Shown here piece after piece: positions 6,803-14,196 of a DNA stretch of 16,164 nucleotides. Both the position numbers and the translations under genes were made by a program. The stretch comes from an uncultured Desulfobacterium sp. (GTDB lineage: Bacteria; Desulfobacterota; Desulfobacteria; Desulfobacterales; Desulfobacteraceae). How positions within the stretch are numbered: the stretch's first letter is position 1; each line of letters begins with the position of its first letter. Where the stretch lies: assembly GCA_937124525.1 (NCBI GenBank), contig CAKZLA010000321.1, positions 1 to 16,164 of the forward strand, written 5' to 3'. The notes under the pieces are model-generated. The model did no database searches. It was not told the origin of the DNA and saw only the letters and a program-made list of their open reading frames with translations.

Positions 6803-9800
6803 ATGGCTGAACATAACACCATTGGCTCGGTTCTGGTGGTCGGCGGGGGGATTGCGGGTATTCAGGCGGCTCTGGATCTTGCGGATTCAGGATATTATGT
6901 CCATCTGGTGGAGAAGACCCCGTCCATTGGCGGTGCCATGTCCCAACTGGACAAAACATTCCCGACAAATGACTGCTCCATGTGTATCATGTCACCCAAA
7001 CTCGTTGAAGTGGGCAGGCATGTTAATGTGGAGTTTCATACCCTTTCACAGGTCAGTGAGATAGCAGGAGATGTCGGAAACTTTGAGATCACTCTGGATC
7101 AGGTGCCCCGGTATATTGACACTGCAAAATGCACGGGGTGCGGTGAGTGTGCCGAGGTCTGCCCCGTTTCCGTTCCAAGTGTTTTTGAGCAGGGGTTGGG
7201 AAATCGACAGGCCACGTACAAACCCTATGCCCAGGCAGTACCCGGCGCCTTTGCCATCACCAAGATGGATCGCTCCCCCTGTACCAATGCCTGTCCCAAC
7301 AGCGTCAATGCCCATGCCTATGTGGCACTGGCAAGAAAAGGGAAATACCAGGAGGCCCTGGAAGTCATCCTCAAAAATCTTCCCCTGCCCGGTACCATCG
7401 GCAGAATTTGCCCCCACCCCTGCGAAGAGGCCTGCAGACGGCAGCAGGTGGACGCTCCCGTGTCCATCTGCACCCTGAAACGATTTATTGCCGATCAGGT
7501 GGATATTTCCGAACTTGAACCCCCGGAAATTACACCCAGAGAGGAGCGGGTGGCCATTGTGGGCGCAGGTCCGGCAGGTCTTACCACAGCCGCCCACCTT
7601 GCAAGGGCAGGTATCAAGGTCACCATCTTTGAGGCGCTTCCCGTGGGCGGTGGTATGTTAAAGGTCGGCATCCCCGACTACAGACTTCCCCCCCATGTGC
7701 TTGACAAAGAGATTTCGTATATCACCGATGTCCTTGGGGTGGAGGTCCGGTATGACACAGCCCTTGGACGGGACATCACCGTGGAATCCCTGTTTGAGGA
7801 TGGGTTTAAATCCGTCTATCTTGCCATGGGGTGTCACAAAGGCATGGCCCTTGGAATACCCGGTGAGGAGCTTGACGGGGTAATCCCCGGCGTGACACTG
7901 CTTAAAGAGGCTGCCCTGGGAACCTTTGGGCAACTGTCCGGCAACGTGGTGATCATCGGTGGAGGAGATGTGGCCATTGATGCGGCCCGCACCGCCCTGA
8001 GAATCGGGGCGGATAAGGTAACGATTCTCTACCGACGCACCCGAACGGAGATGCCCGCCAGAAACGAAGAGATTGAGGACGCCCTGGAAGAAGGTGTAGA
8101 GATTCGGTTTCTGGTGGCCCCGGTGGAGGTAATCAAAGACGGAGAAATTGAAAAAAGCACGGGTATCCGCTGTATTGAAATGGAGCTGGGAGAACCCGAT
8201 AAGAGCGGTCGACGCAGACCCGTTCCCATGGAGGGAAGTGAATTTGTCATTCACACCGACAGTATCATCCCTGCCATCGGACAAAAGGCCGATCTTGCCT
8301 GTATTGACACGGGAACCGGTATCTCAATTAACAGCTGGGGCAACATAAATGTTGATCCCATCACCTTTGAGACCACCAGAAAAGGGGTGTTTGCTGGCGG
8401 TGATGTCCAGACCGGTGCATCCATTGCCATCAATGCTGTTGCTGCGGGCAATGGAGCTGCCATCTCAATTTTGCGGTATATTGACGGCAAGGATCTGGCC
8501 GCGGACCGTGAGCCCGTGGAATATGCCCAGAAAGAGTTCAACCCCATCCCGGAGCGGATCCAATCCACTGAACGACAGACCATGGCCAAACTTCCCATGG
8601 AAGCGCGTCTTAAGGGGTTTGATGAGGTGGAGATGGGATTCACCGAGGAGCAGGCCCGAAATGAGGCGGACAAATGCCTTGACTGCATGGTGTGCTGCGA
8701 ATGCTTTGAGTGTGTCAAGGCCTGTGGTGCCGGGGCCCTGACCCTTGAGACCCATCTTCAAAAACCTGATATCAAGCGAATCAATGCCGGTGCGGTGATC
8801 CTCAGTCCGGGCTTTGAGGCCTTTGATCCGTCGAGTTTTGCCAATTATCAGTATGCGAACCATCCCAACGTGATGACGGCCCTGGAGTTTGAACGGCTTC
8901 TCTCTGCATCCGGTCCCACCCAGGGACATCTGGCACGCCTGTCCGATCACAAAGAACCCAAAAAGATTGCCTGGTTCCAGTGCGTGGGCTCCAGGGAGAT
9001 GAATCAATGCGACCATAAATACTGCTCATCGGTGTGCTGCATGTACGCCCTGAAAGAGGCGGTTATTGCCAAGGAGCATTCAGGGGATAGTCTTGAGTGC
9101 ACCATTTTCTACATGGATATGAGAACCCATGGCAAGGACTTTGAGCGCTCGTTGAACAGCGCCGTGGACCAGGGTGTCAGACTGCTCCGATCACGGGTGC
9201 ACAGTGCGGAGAGCATACTGGGTTCCGACGACCTTTTGGTGCGGTATGTGGACGATGCTGGCTCCATGGTGACGGAAATTTTTGACATGATCGTTCTGTC
9301 CGTGGGTCTTGAAATCTCTTCGGAGGTGATGGCCCTGGCCCATAAGATGGGTGTCGAGCTGACCCCGGGCAATTTTGCCGAAACAGGAAGCTTCAGCCCG
9401 GTTGAAACCACGCAAAAGGGTGTTTTTGTCTGCGGTGCCTTCCAGGGCCCCAAGGATATTCCCCAGAGTGTGGTGGATGCCTCGGCAGCCGCTGCCGGGG
9501 CGGGCGCCCTGCTGAGCCATGCCAGGGACACTCTGACCCGGAAACCCGAGGTGGTACCGGAGATCAATGTGATAGGAGAACCCCCGCGCATCGGGGTATT
9601 TATCTGTAAATGCGGCTCCAATATCAACGGGGTTGTGAACGTCCCCGAAGTCAGTGCCTATGCCGCTACCTTGCCCTATGTGGCGTATTCAACGGACAAT
9701 CTTTATACCTGCTCCCAGGATACCCAGGATACCATGACCCGCATTATCAGGGAAAATAACCTGAACCGCATCGTGGTGGCGGCCTGTACCCCCAAAACCC

Positions 9801-11260
9801 ATGAACCGCTGTTCCAGGAGACCCTCATCAATGCAGGGCTCAACAAATATCTCTTTGAGATGACCAATATCCGCAACCACGACTCCTGGGTGCACCGGCA
9901 CAACCCTGACCTTGCCACCCAAAAGGCCAAGGAGCTGGTCCACATGTCCGTGGCCAAGGTGGCGCTGATGGAGCCCCTTACAGAGTCAGAACTCACCATC
10001 AATCCCGTTGCCATGGTGGTGGGGGGCGGGTTGTCAGGATTGGCTGCGGCCAAAAATTTTGCCGAGCAGGGATATGTGGTGCATGTGGTGGAGAGAGATG
10101 TAAAACTTGGCGGTCAGGCCAACCATCTCTATCGCACCTTCAAGGGGGAGGATATCCAGGAAAAACTGGCCGATGTGATCAAAGAGATTGAAACGAACAA
10201 AAACATCCATGTCTACCTTGATACCACCCTTGAGGCGGTGGAAGGATTTGTGGGCAGCTTTACCTCCACCCTTGCCTGCCAGGGGGCCAATGAAGAAATT
10301 GAACATGGTGTCACTGTTCTTGCCACAGGCGCATTGCCCCTTGAACCCACTGAATATAAGTATGGAACCGATGAGAGGATTATCACAAGCCTGGATCTTG
10401 ACCGGAAATTCATGGAAAATGATCCAGTCCTTGAGACGCTTACATCAGCGGTATTCATCCAATGCGTCGGTTCCAGGGAGCCTGACAGGCCTTACTGCTC
10501 CAGGGTTTGTTGCACCCACTCCATGGACAGTGCACTGGAACTTAAAAAAAGAAATCCCCACATGTCTGTTTTTGTCCTGTATCGGGATATCAGAACCTAT
10601 GGAGAGCGGGAATACATCTTCCAGGAAGCCCGGGAAAAGGGCATCATTTTTATCCGTTATACCGTGGACAACAAGCCCGATGTCTGCGTGACGGATGGAA
10701 AACTTACCATTGATCTGACAGAACCCATTCTTAAACGTCCCATTCGGATTGAGGCGGATCTTCTCACCCTGGCCACGGCCATTGTTCCCAACAGGGATGA
10801 ACGCCTGGCCAATTTTTTCAAGGTACCCATGAACGATGACGGTTTTTTCGTGGAGCGCCATGCCAAACTCGGACCATCGGAGTTTGCCACGGACGGGGTT
10901 TTCCTCTGCGGTCTGGCCCATTATCCCAAGCCCATTGATGAAGCCATTGCCCATGGCCAGGCAGCTGCCTCCAGGGCCGTCACCCTTTTGGCACGAGAAA
11001 GCATCCATACCAGTGGTAATGTGGCAAAGGTGAACCCGGCGTATTGCAGTTCCTGCGGGGTATGCGTGGACATTTGCCCCTATTCCGCACCCAAGGTGGT
11101 TGAAGAGGGGCGGTTCCAGGGACAGTCCGAGATCAACCCGGTGCTCTGCAAGGGATGCGGACTTTGTGTGGCATCCTGTCGGTCCGGGGCGATTCATCTG
11201 AACGGATTTGATTTCAATCAACTCTTTGCACAAATATCTGCAATGAATGAGGCGGTATAA
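6803..11260 (+). CDS. Giant tandem HdrA-like protein with inserted NfnB/GltD module
   Basis: This 1485-residue cytoplasmic multi-flavin electron-transfer protein has distinct blocks. Residues 1-135 are an HdrA FAD-binding start (VVGGGIAGIQ near 12, DCSMC Cys58/61) and a ferredoxin motif Cys110-113-116-120. Residues about 155-600 are an NfnB/GltD-type NAD(P)H oxidoreductase: Cys160/164 and Cys203/207/211, then VGAGPAG near 251 and VIIGGGDVAID near 383. The HdrA fold resumes with a cysteine-rich segment (Cys625-641) and a C-x13-C-x3-CC motif (727-746). A second HdrA unit has its N-terminal domain (IGVFICKCGSNI near 930, YTCS Cys970), VVGGGLSGLAA near 1071, C-x10-C-x3-CC (1221-1237), and two C-terminal ferredoxin motifs (1415-1425, 1449-1459). 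AAGGAGA lies nine bases before the ATG. HdrA proteins hold the bifurcating FAD; this one is more than twice the usual 650 residues. The mvhD-like gene follows after 20 bases. Confidence 0.93.
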   Translation: MAEHNTIGSVLVVGGGIAGIQAALDLADSGYYVHLVEKTPSIGGAMSQLDKTFPTNDCSMCIMSPKLVEVGRHVNVEFHTLSQVSEIAGDVGNFEITLDQVPRYIDTAKCTGCGECAEVCPVSVPSVFEQGLGNRQATYKPYAQAVPGAFAITKMDRSPCTNACPNSVNAHAYVALARKGKYQEALEVILKNLPLPGTIGRICPHPCEEACRRQQVDAPVSICTLKRFIADQVDISELEPPEITPREERVAIVGAGPAGLTTAAHLARAGIKVTIFEALPVGGGMLKVGIPDYRLPPHVLDKEISYITDVLGVEVRYDTALGRDITVESLFEDGFKSVYLAMGCHKGMALGIPGEELDGVIPGVTLLKEAALGTFGQLSGNVVIIGGGDVAIDAARTALRIGADKVTILYRRTRTEMPARNEEIEDALEEGVEIRFLVAPVEVIKDGEIEKSTGIRCIEMELGEPDKSGRRRPVPMEGSEFVIHTDSIIPAIGQKADLACIDTGTGISINSWGNINVDPITFETTRKGVFAGGDVQTGASIAINAVAAGNGAAISILRYIDGKDLAADREPVEYAQKEFNPIPERIQSTERQTMAKLPMEARLKGFDEVEMGFTEEQARNEADKCLDCMVCCECFECVKACGAGALTLETHLQKPDIKRINAGAVILSPGFEAFDPSSFANYQYANHPNVMTALEFERLLSASGPTQGHLARLSDHKEPKKIAWFQCVGSREMNQCDHKYCSSVCCMYALKEAVIAKEHSGDSLECTIFYMDMRTHGKDFERSLNSAVDQGVRLLRSRVHSAESILGSDDLLVRYVDDAGSMVTEIFDMIVLSVGLEISSEVMALAHKMGVELTPGNFAETGSFSPVETTQKGVFVCGAFQGPKDIPQSVVDASAAAAGAGALLSHARDTLTRKPEVVPEINVIGEPPRIGVFICKCGSNINGVVNVPEVSAYAATLPYVAYSTDNLYTCSQDTQDTMTRIIRENNLNRIVVAACTPKTHEPLFQETLINAGLNKYLFEMTNIRNHDSWVHRHNPDLATQKAKELVHMSVAKVALMEPLTESELTINPVAMVVGGGLSGLAAAKNFAEQGYVVHVVERDVKLGGQANHLYRTFKGEDIQEKLADVIKEIETNKNIHVYLDTTLEAVEGFVGSFTSTLACQGANEEIEHGVTVLATGALPLEPTEYKYGTDERIITSLDLDRKFMENDPVLETLTSAVFIQCVGSREPDRPYCSRVCCTHSMDSALELKKRNPHMSVFVLYRDIRTYGEREYIFQEAREKGIIFIRYTVDNKPDVCVTDGKLTIDLTEPILKRPIRIEADLLTLATAIVPNRDERLANFFKVPMNDDGFFVERHAKLGPSEFATDGVFLCGLAHYPKPIDEAIAHGQAAASRAVTLLARESIHTSGNVAKVNPAYCSSCGVCVDICPYSAPKVVEEGRFQGQSEINPVLCKGCGLCVASCRSGAIHLNGFDFNQLFAQISAMNEAV

Positions 11261-11280
11261 ACGATAAGGAAAAAATATAT

Positions 11281-11703
11281 ATGGCTGAAAATAGAATAAA
11301 AATTGTGGCATTTTTGTGTAACTGGTGCAGCTATGGTGCGGCAGATCTTGCCGGTGTGAGCAGAATGCAGTACTCCTCCGATATTCGAATCATACGGGTG
11401 CCGTGCAGCGGAAGGGTGGAACCTAAACTGATCCTCTCCGCATTCAGGGAAGGAGCCGATGGGGTATGGGTATCTGGCTGTCATCCCGGAGAGTGCCATT
11501 ATCTGGAGGGAAACTATTATGCCAGGCGGAAATTCGGTCTCATGAAAGGCCTGCTGGAGCACATGGGAATTGACAGCGACAGGATTCATTTCTCATGGAT
11601 CTCCTCGGCCGAGGCAACCAAGTTCGCCCGGGTGGCACAGGAAGTGGCTGATGCGGTTTCAGCCCTGGGTCCCAACGATAAATTGGTAAAAAAAGCCGGG
11701 TAA
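11281..11703 (+). CDS. MvhD/FlpD (FlxD-like) [2Fe-2S] subunit
   Basis: This 140-residue protein matches the MvhD/FlpD family, which carries a [2Fe-2S] cluster and links a hydrogenase, formate dehydrogenase or NAD(P)H-oxidising module to HdrA. The conserved cysteines are all present: FLCNWCSY (Cys13, Cys16), VPCSGR (Cys42) and GCHPGECHY (Cys67, Cys72). The first position is a normal Cys codon, not a selenocysteine TGA as in some BamF-type relatives. The length is typical of a free-standing subunit; in QmoB-type proteins the same domain is fused to HdrA. AAGGA lies ten bases before the ATG, and the next gene starts 15 bases after the stop, so it is co-transcribed with hdrA. Its likely role is to dock the FlxA/FlxB-type module onto the giant HdrA. 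Confidence 0.93.
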   Translation: MAENRIKIVAFLCNWCSYGAADLAGVSRMQYSSDIRIIRVPCSGRVEPKLILSAFREGADGVWVSGCHPGECHYLEGNYYARRKFGLMKGLLEHMGIDSDRIHFSWISSAEATKFARVAQEVADAVSALGPNDKLVKKAG

Positions 11704-11718
11704 GGGGAGGAACGTCAG

Positions 11719-12666
11719 ATGAACGCATACACGGAAAAAATCCGGGAACGGGCCTCAGCTCTTTTAAAGGAGGGCAAGGTTGACATGGTGATCGGTTTTA
11801 AAAAGGGAACCCTCCCCATGTCCACCGTACCCGGCATCGCAAGGACCCCCCGGGAGGCAAACGATTTTGTCTGGGACGTCAACTGCCGGCTCAACCTCAC
11901 CGGTTATCTCACCAATAGAAAGGAAAAAATCGGAATCATCGCCAAGGGGTGCGATGCCAGAAGCATTGTCACCCATATTATAGAGAACAAGATATCAAGG
12001 GAACAGCTTTACATCATCGGCGTTCCCTGCACTGGCATGGTGGATAAAGAGAGCATTACGGCGCTGTTTGAGGACGAGATCATCTCTTTCAGTGAAAAAG
12101 GCGATTTTCTACAGATAAAAACTCCCACCAGCGACCTTGGCATCGACAAAGCAGACTATCTGAGGGATAACTGCCGCATCTGCATGCACCGCAACCCGGT
12201 GATCCATGACGAACTCATCGGAGAACCGGTGCCGGAGCCGGAAATTGAGGCACCTTTCAAAGATGTTGAGACCATTGAAGCCCTGAATCCAGAGCTGAAA
12301 TGGGACCACTTTGATGATCTGCTTAAAAACTGCATTCGGTGCTACGCCTGTCGAAATGCCTGTCCCCTTTGCTATTGTCCCGTATGCTTTGTGGACGCAT
12401 CCCATCCCCAGTGGGTGGGCAAGGGCCAGGATACCGTGGATGTTAAAACGTTTCATTATCTCCGGGCCTTTCATTGCGCCGGACGGTGTACAGACTGCGG
12501 GGCCTGTGAAGAGGCCTGTCCCATGAATATCAAGGTGAGGCATTTCACCAGAAAACTTGCCAAGGAGTGTGTTGATATCTATGGATGGGAAGCCGGGCTC
12601 TCCCTGGACCAGCGGCCTCTGCTGGACACTTTTCGGCCGGATGATCCGGATGCATTTGTCAAGTGA
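11719..12666 (+). CDS. FrhB/FlxC-like polyferredoxin electron-transfer subunit
   Basis: This 315-residue iron-sulfur protein has two parts. Residues 1-165 resemble the FrhB/HydB-type domain, with AKGCDARSIV (Cys78), GVPCTGM (Cys104) and CRIC (Cys152, Cys155). Residues 200-285 carry two [4Fe-4S] motifs: Cys205-208-211-215 with extra Cys218, 220 and 223 (CPLCYCPVC), and Cys257-260-263-267 preceded by Cys253. The extra cysteines go beyond a standard 2[4Fe-4S] ferredoxin. No HdrB-type CCG domain (the heterodisulfide or disulfide active site) is seen. GGGGAGG sits eight bases before the ATG. Position and content suggest it wires the MvhD/HdrA part to the AsrA/HydB-like subunit, in the place FlxC or HdrC would take. 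The symbol is withheld because the exact orthology is uncertain. Confidence 0.75.
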   Translation: MNAYTEKIRERASALLKEGKVDMVIGFKKGTLPMSTVPGIARTPREANDFVWDVNCRLNLTGYLTNRKEKIGIIAKGCDARSIVTHIIENKISREQLYIIGVPCTGMVDKESITALFEDEIISFSEKGDFLQIKTPTSDLGIDKADYLRDNCRICMHRNPVIHDELIGEPVPEPEIEAPFKDVETIEALNPELKWDHFDDLLKNCIRCYACRNACPLCYCPVCFVDASHPQWVGKGQDTVDVKTFHYLRAFHCAGRCTDCGACEEACPMNIKVRHFTRKLAKECVDIYGWEAGLSLDQRPLLDTFRPDDPDAFVK

Positions 12667-12982
12667 GGGAGTTCATAGAAAACAATCTACCCAAATTTAA
12701 TTGAAGATACCTGTAATTAAAGGCTCTTTACTTTACAAATGGGTAATTTTATTCTTGTGAAATCCCTAATGGTTTGATCTCAATGTATAATGGGGACTTG
12801 ATCATAATTTCGGCCACCCATCACAATTGGTGAGCCAATGGGGTCAGGCTTGCATTATGGACATTATCTGTGGCGTTTAGGGTTCGCACCTGTTTGGGGC
12901 GATAACGCTAATAACACAAGCCTGACCCCGTTCTCGCAAAGGCGGCTGGAAAAATTTGAACATCGAGTAAAAGGGTATCTAT
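12667..12982. other. 316-base spacer inside the electron-transfer cluster
   Basis: This gap splits the hdrA-mvhD-flxC-like genes from the flxB-flxA-like genes. It contains no credible coding region. Its right part holds the 90-bp REP/MITE-like inverted repeat listed separately. A TATAAT hexamer at 12786-12791 could be a -10 box, but no good -35 lies at proper spacing. TACCCA (near 12689) and TGGGTA (near 12740) form a weak distant inverted repeat. Confidence 0.5.
12840..12929. repeat. REP/MITE-like element with 13-bp terminal inverted repeats
   Basis: GGGGTCAGGCTTG (12840-12852) and CAAGCCTGACCCC (12917-12929) are perfect inverted repeats enclosing 64 bases. The left end continues CATTATGGACAT. 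From memory, GGGGTCAGGCTTGCATTAT-type ends accompany REP-associated (IS200-like, Y1) transposases in Deltaproteobacteria. No transposase gene is present here, so this would be a non-autonomous copy. Inside, GCGTT and AACGC can pair to extend the structure. The inverted repeat is seen directly; the family link is recall and not tested. Confidence 0.7.
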
Positions 12983-14044
12983 ATGAAAGTCATACATATT
13001 GACAAAAAACAGTGGTTCCAGGGCATTGACACCGCAAGGGAGCACTATCACCTCCTTGGTCCTGTAGCAGAGAACAATATATCAATTTTTAAATCCCTTT
13101 ACAGGGATATTTATCCAGAGATGAGTGGTCGCAATACCACCCTTTCTCCCAAATCCATCCTCTTTCCCCAGACGGAAAAGATACTGACGGCATGTCTCGA
13201 CGAATCAGTGGATAACCACCATATCATGCAAAGGGCAACGGCTGATTATTCTCCCCGGGCAGTGATTGGCATACAACCCTGCGATGCCAGGGCCGTGCAG
13301 CTGATGAAGGTCAACTTTGATACTGCCGATTACCGTGATCCCTATTGGTGCGATGCCTATGATGCCACCACTTTTGTGGGGCTTGCCGTGAACCGGCCGG
13401 TCGCATCTGACTTCAGTACCTCCATGGGAACCGGCCCCTTTGCCGAAGAGGGGTTGGACGTGCTTCTTGTGGATACAGGGGAACATTATCTTGCAAAGGT
13501 AGTCACCCCAAAGGGCGAAAATTTTCTTGCCATGGCCGGGTTTGACACCATTACGGATACAGCGGCGGCGCTTAATGTCATTGAATCCATGAAAAAAGAG
13601 GCCGAGGCAGCCATCACCACAAAAGTCGATACGGACAGCCTTGCCGGCAAGGACCTTCTGGCACTCCACGCCGCACCGTTCTGGGAGGATATCGCCTTTA
13701 CCTGTATCAACTGCGGTACCTGTACCTTTTTGTGTCCCACCTGCTGGTGCTTTGATATCCAGGACGAGACAAGAGACAGGACCGCCGCCCGTTTTCGCAA
13801 CTGGGATACCTGCATGGCGCCGTTGTTCACCCAGCATGGGTCCGGCCACAATCCCAGAGCCGACAAGACACAGCGGGTTCGCCAGCGGTTCATGCATAAA
13901 TTCAAATATTTTGTGGATAAATATGACCATGGAACCATGTGCGTAGGGTGCGGAAGATGTGTGGAAAAATGTCCGGTCAACATCGATATCCGCACTGTCT
14001 GCAACACCATGAACGCATATGAGCCGCAAAAACAGAGTGCATGA
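12983..14044 (+). CDS. AsrA/HydB (FlxB)-like 4Fe-4S electron-transfer subunit
   Basis: This 353-residue protein resembles the beta subunit of NAD(P)-linked hydrogenases, subunit A of anaerobic sulfite reductase, and FlxB of Flx-Hdr complexes. Residues 1-230 form the family N-terminal domain with GIQPCDARAVQLM (Cys100). Two ferredoxin motifs follow: Cys241-244-247-251, with extra Cys254 and Cys256 (CPTCWC), and Cys320-323-326-330 before PVNID. It should carry two [4Fe-4S] clusters and pass electrons between the FAD/NAD(P)-binding partner encoded next and the MvhD/HdrA part. AAAGGG lies upstream of the ATG at about seven bases. The CDAR element is shared with the preceding FlxC-like protein, which suggests that the two are related. 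No sulfite reductase catalytic subunit (AsrC) or hydrogenase subunit is nearby, favouring the Flx interpretation. Confidence 0.88.
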   Translation: MKVIHIDKKQWFQGIDTAREHYHLLGPVAENNISIFKSLYRDIYPEMSGRNTTLSPKSILFPQTEKILTACLDESVDNHHIMQRATADYSPRAVIGIQPCDARAVQLMKVNFDTADYRDPYWCDAYDATTFVGLAVNRPVASDFSTSMGTGPFAEEGLDVLLVDTGEHYLAKVVTPKGENFLAMAGFDTITDTAAALNVIESMKKEAEAAITTKVDTDSLAGKDLLALHAAPFWEDIAFTCINCGTCTFLCPTCWCFDIQDETRDRTAARFRNWDTCMAPLFTQHGSGHNPRADKTQRVRQRFMHKFKYFVDKYDHGTMCVGCGRCVEKCPVNIDIRTVCNTMNAYEPQKQSA

Positions 14045-14055
14045 ACCGCATCTAC

Positions 14056-14160
14056 ACTGGGCTCACCCTATTTTTAGCATACGACATGATGTGGTTTGTC
14101 TGCCAAAAAAACTACCACATATTCTATATTTTTTACAATTTGAAACGATGCGAGCCCAGT
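14056..14160. repeat. Nested inverted repeats in the flxB-flxA spacer
   Basis: ACTGGGCTC (14056-14064) pairs perfectly with GAGCCCAGT (14152-14160). Inside, ATGTGGT (14089-14095) pairs with ACCACAT (14114-14120). The segment is more AT-rich than both neighbours and lies in a 152-base spacer between two genes that are usually adjacent. It may be a decayed small mobile element or a structured inter-gene RNA. No coding role is supported. Confidence 0.5.
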
Positions 14161-14187
14161 ATCAACGCATCAATTATGCCAATATTT

Positions 14188-14193
14188 GGAGGA
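14188..14193 (+). promoter_or_regulatory. Ribosome-binding site deciding the flxA-like start
   Basis: GGAGGA lies just before the ATG at 14197, three bases after the hexamer, or four counting from GGAGG. The longer in-frame ATG at 14041 has no Shine-Dalgarno sequence. The 52 residues it would add are aromatic and hydrophobic, unlike the family's N-terminus. The site therefore favours initiation at 14197. Confidence 0.75.
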
Positions 14194-14196
14194 ACA

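Noticed and set aside
10445..11311. Reverse-strand open frame of 288 codons opposite the 3' end of hdrA
   Set aside because: It is fully antisense to the C-terminal HdrA and ferredoxin region, whose motifs are unambiguous. It has no domain signal and no ribosome-binding site.
11281..11703. Selenocysteine-containing MvhD homologue
   Set aside because: All expected cysteine positions are ordinary Cys codons and there is no in-frame TGA.
13205..14029. Reverse-strand open frame of 274 codons opposite the flxB-like gene
   Set aside because: It is a shadow of the forward gene with its cysteine-rich ferredoxin motifs, and no family resemblance was seen.
14041..14196. N-terminal extension of the flxA-like protein from an ATGA overlap
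   Set aside because: It has no Shine-Dalgarno sequence and gives an atypical aromatic/hydrophobic sequence. A strong GGAGGA lies before the in-frame ATG at 14197, where the family N-terminus begins.
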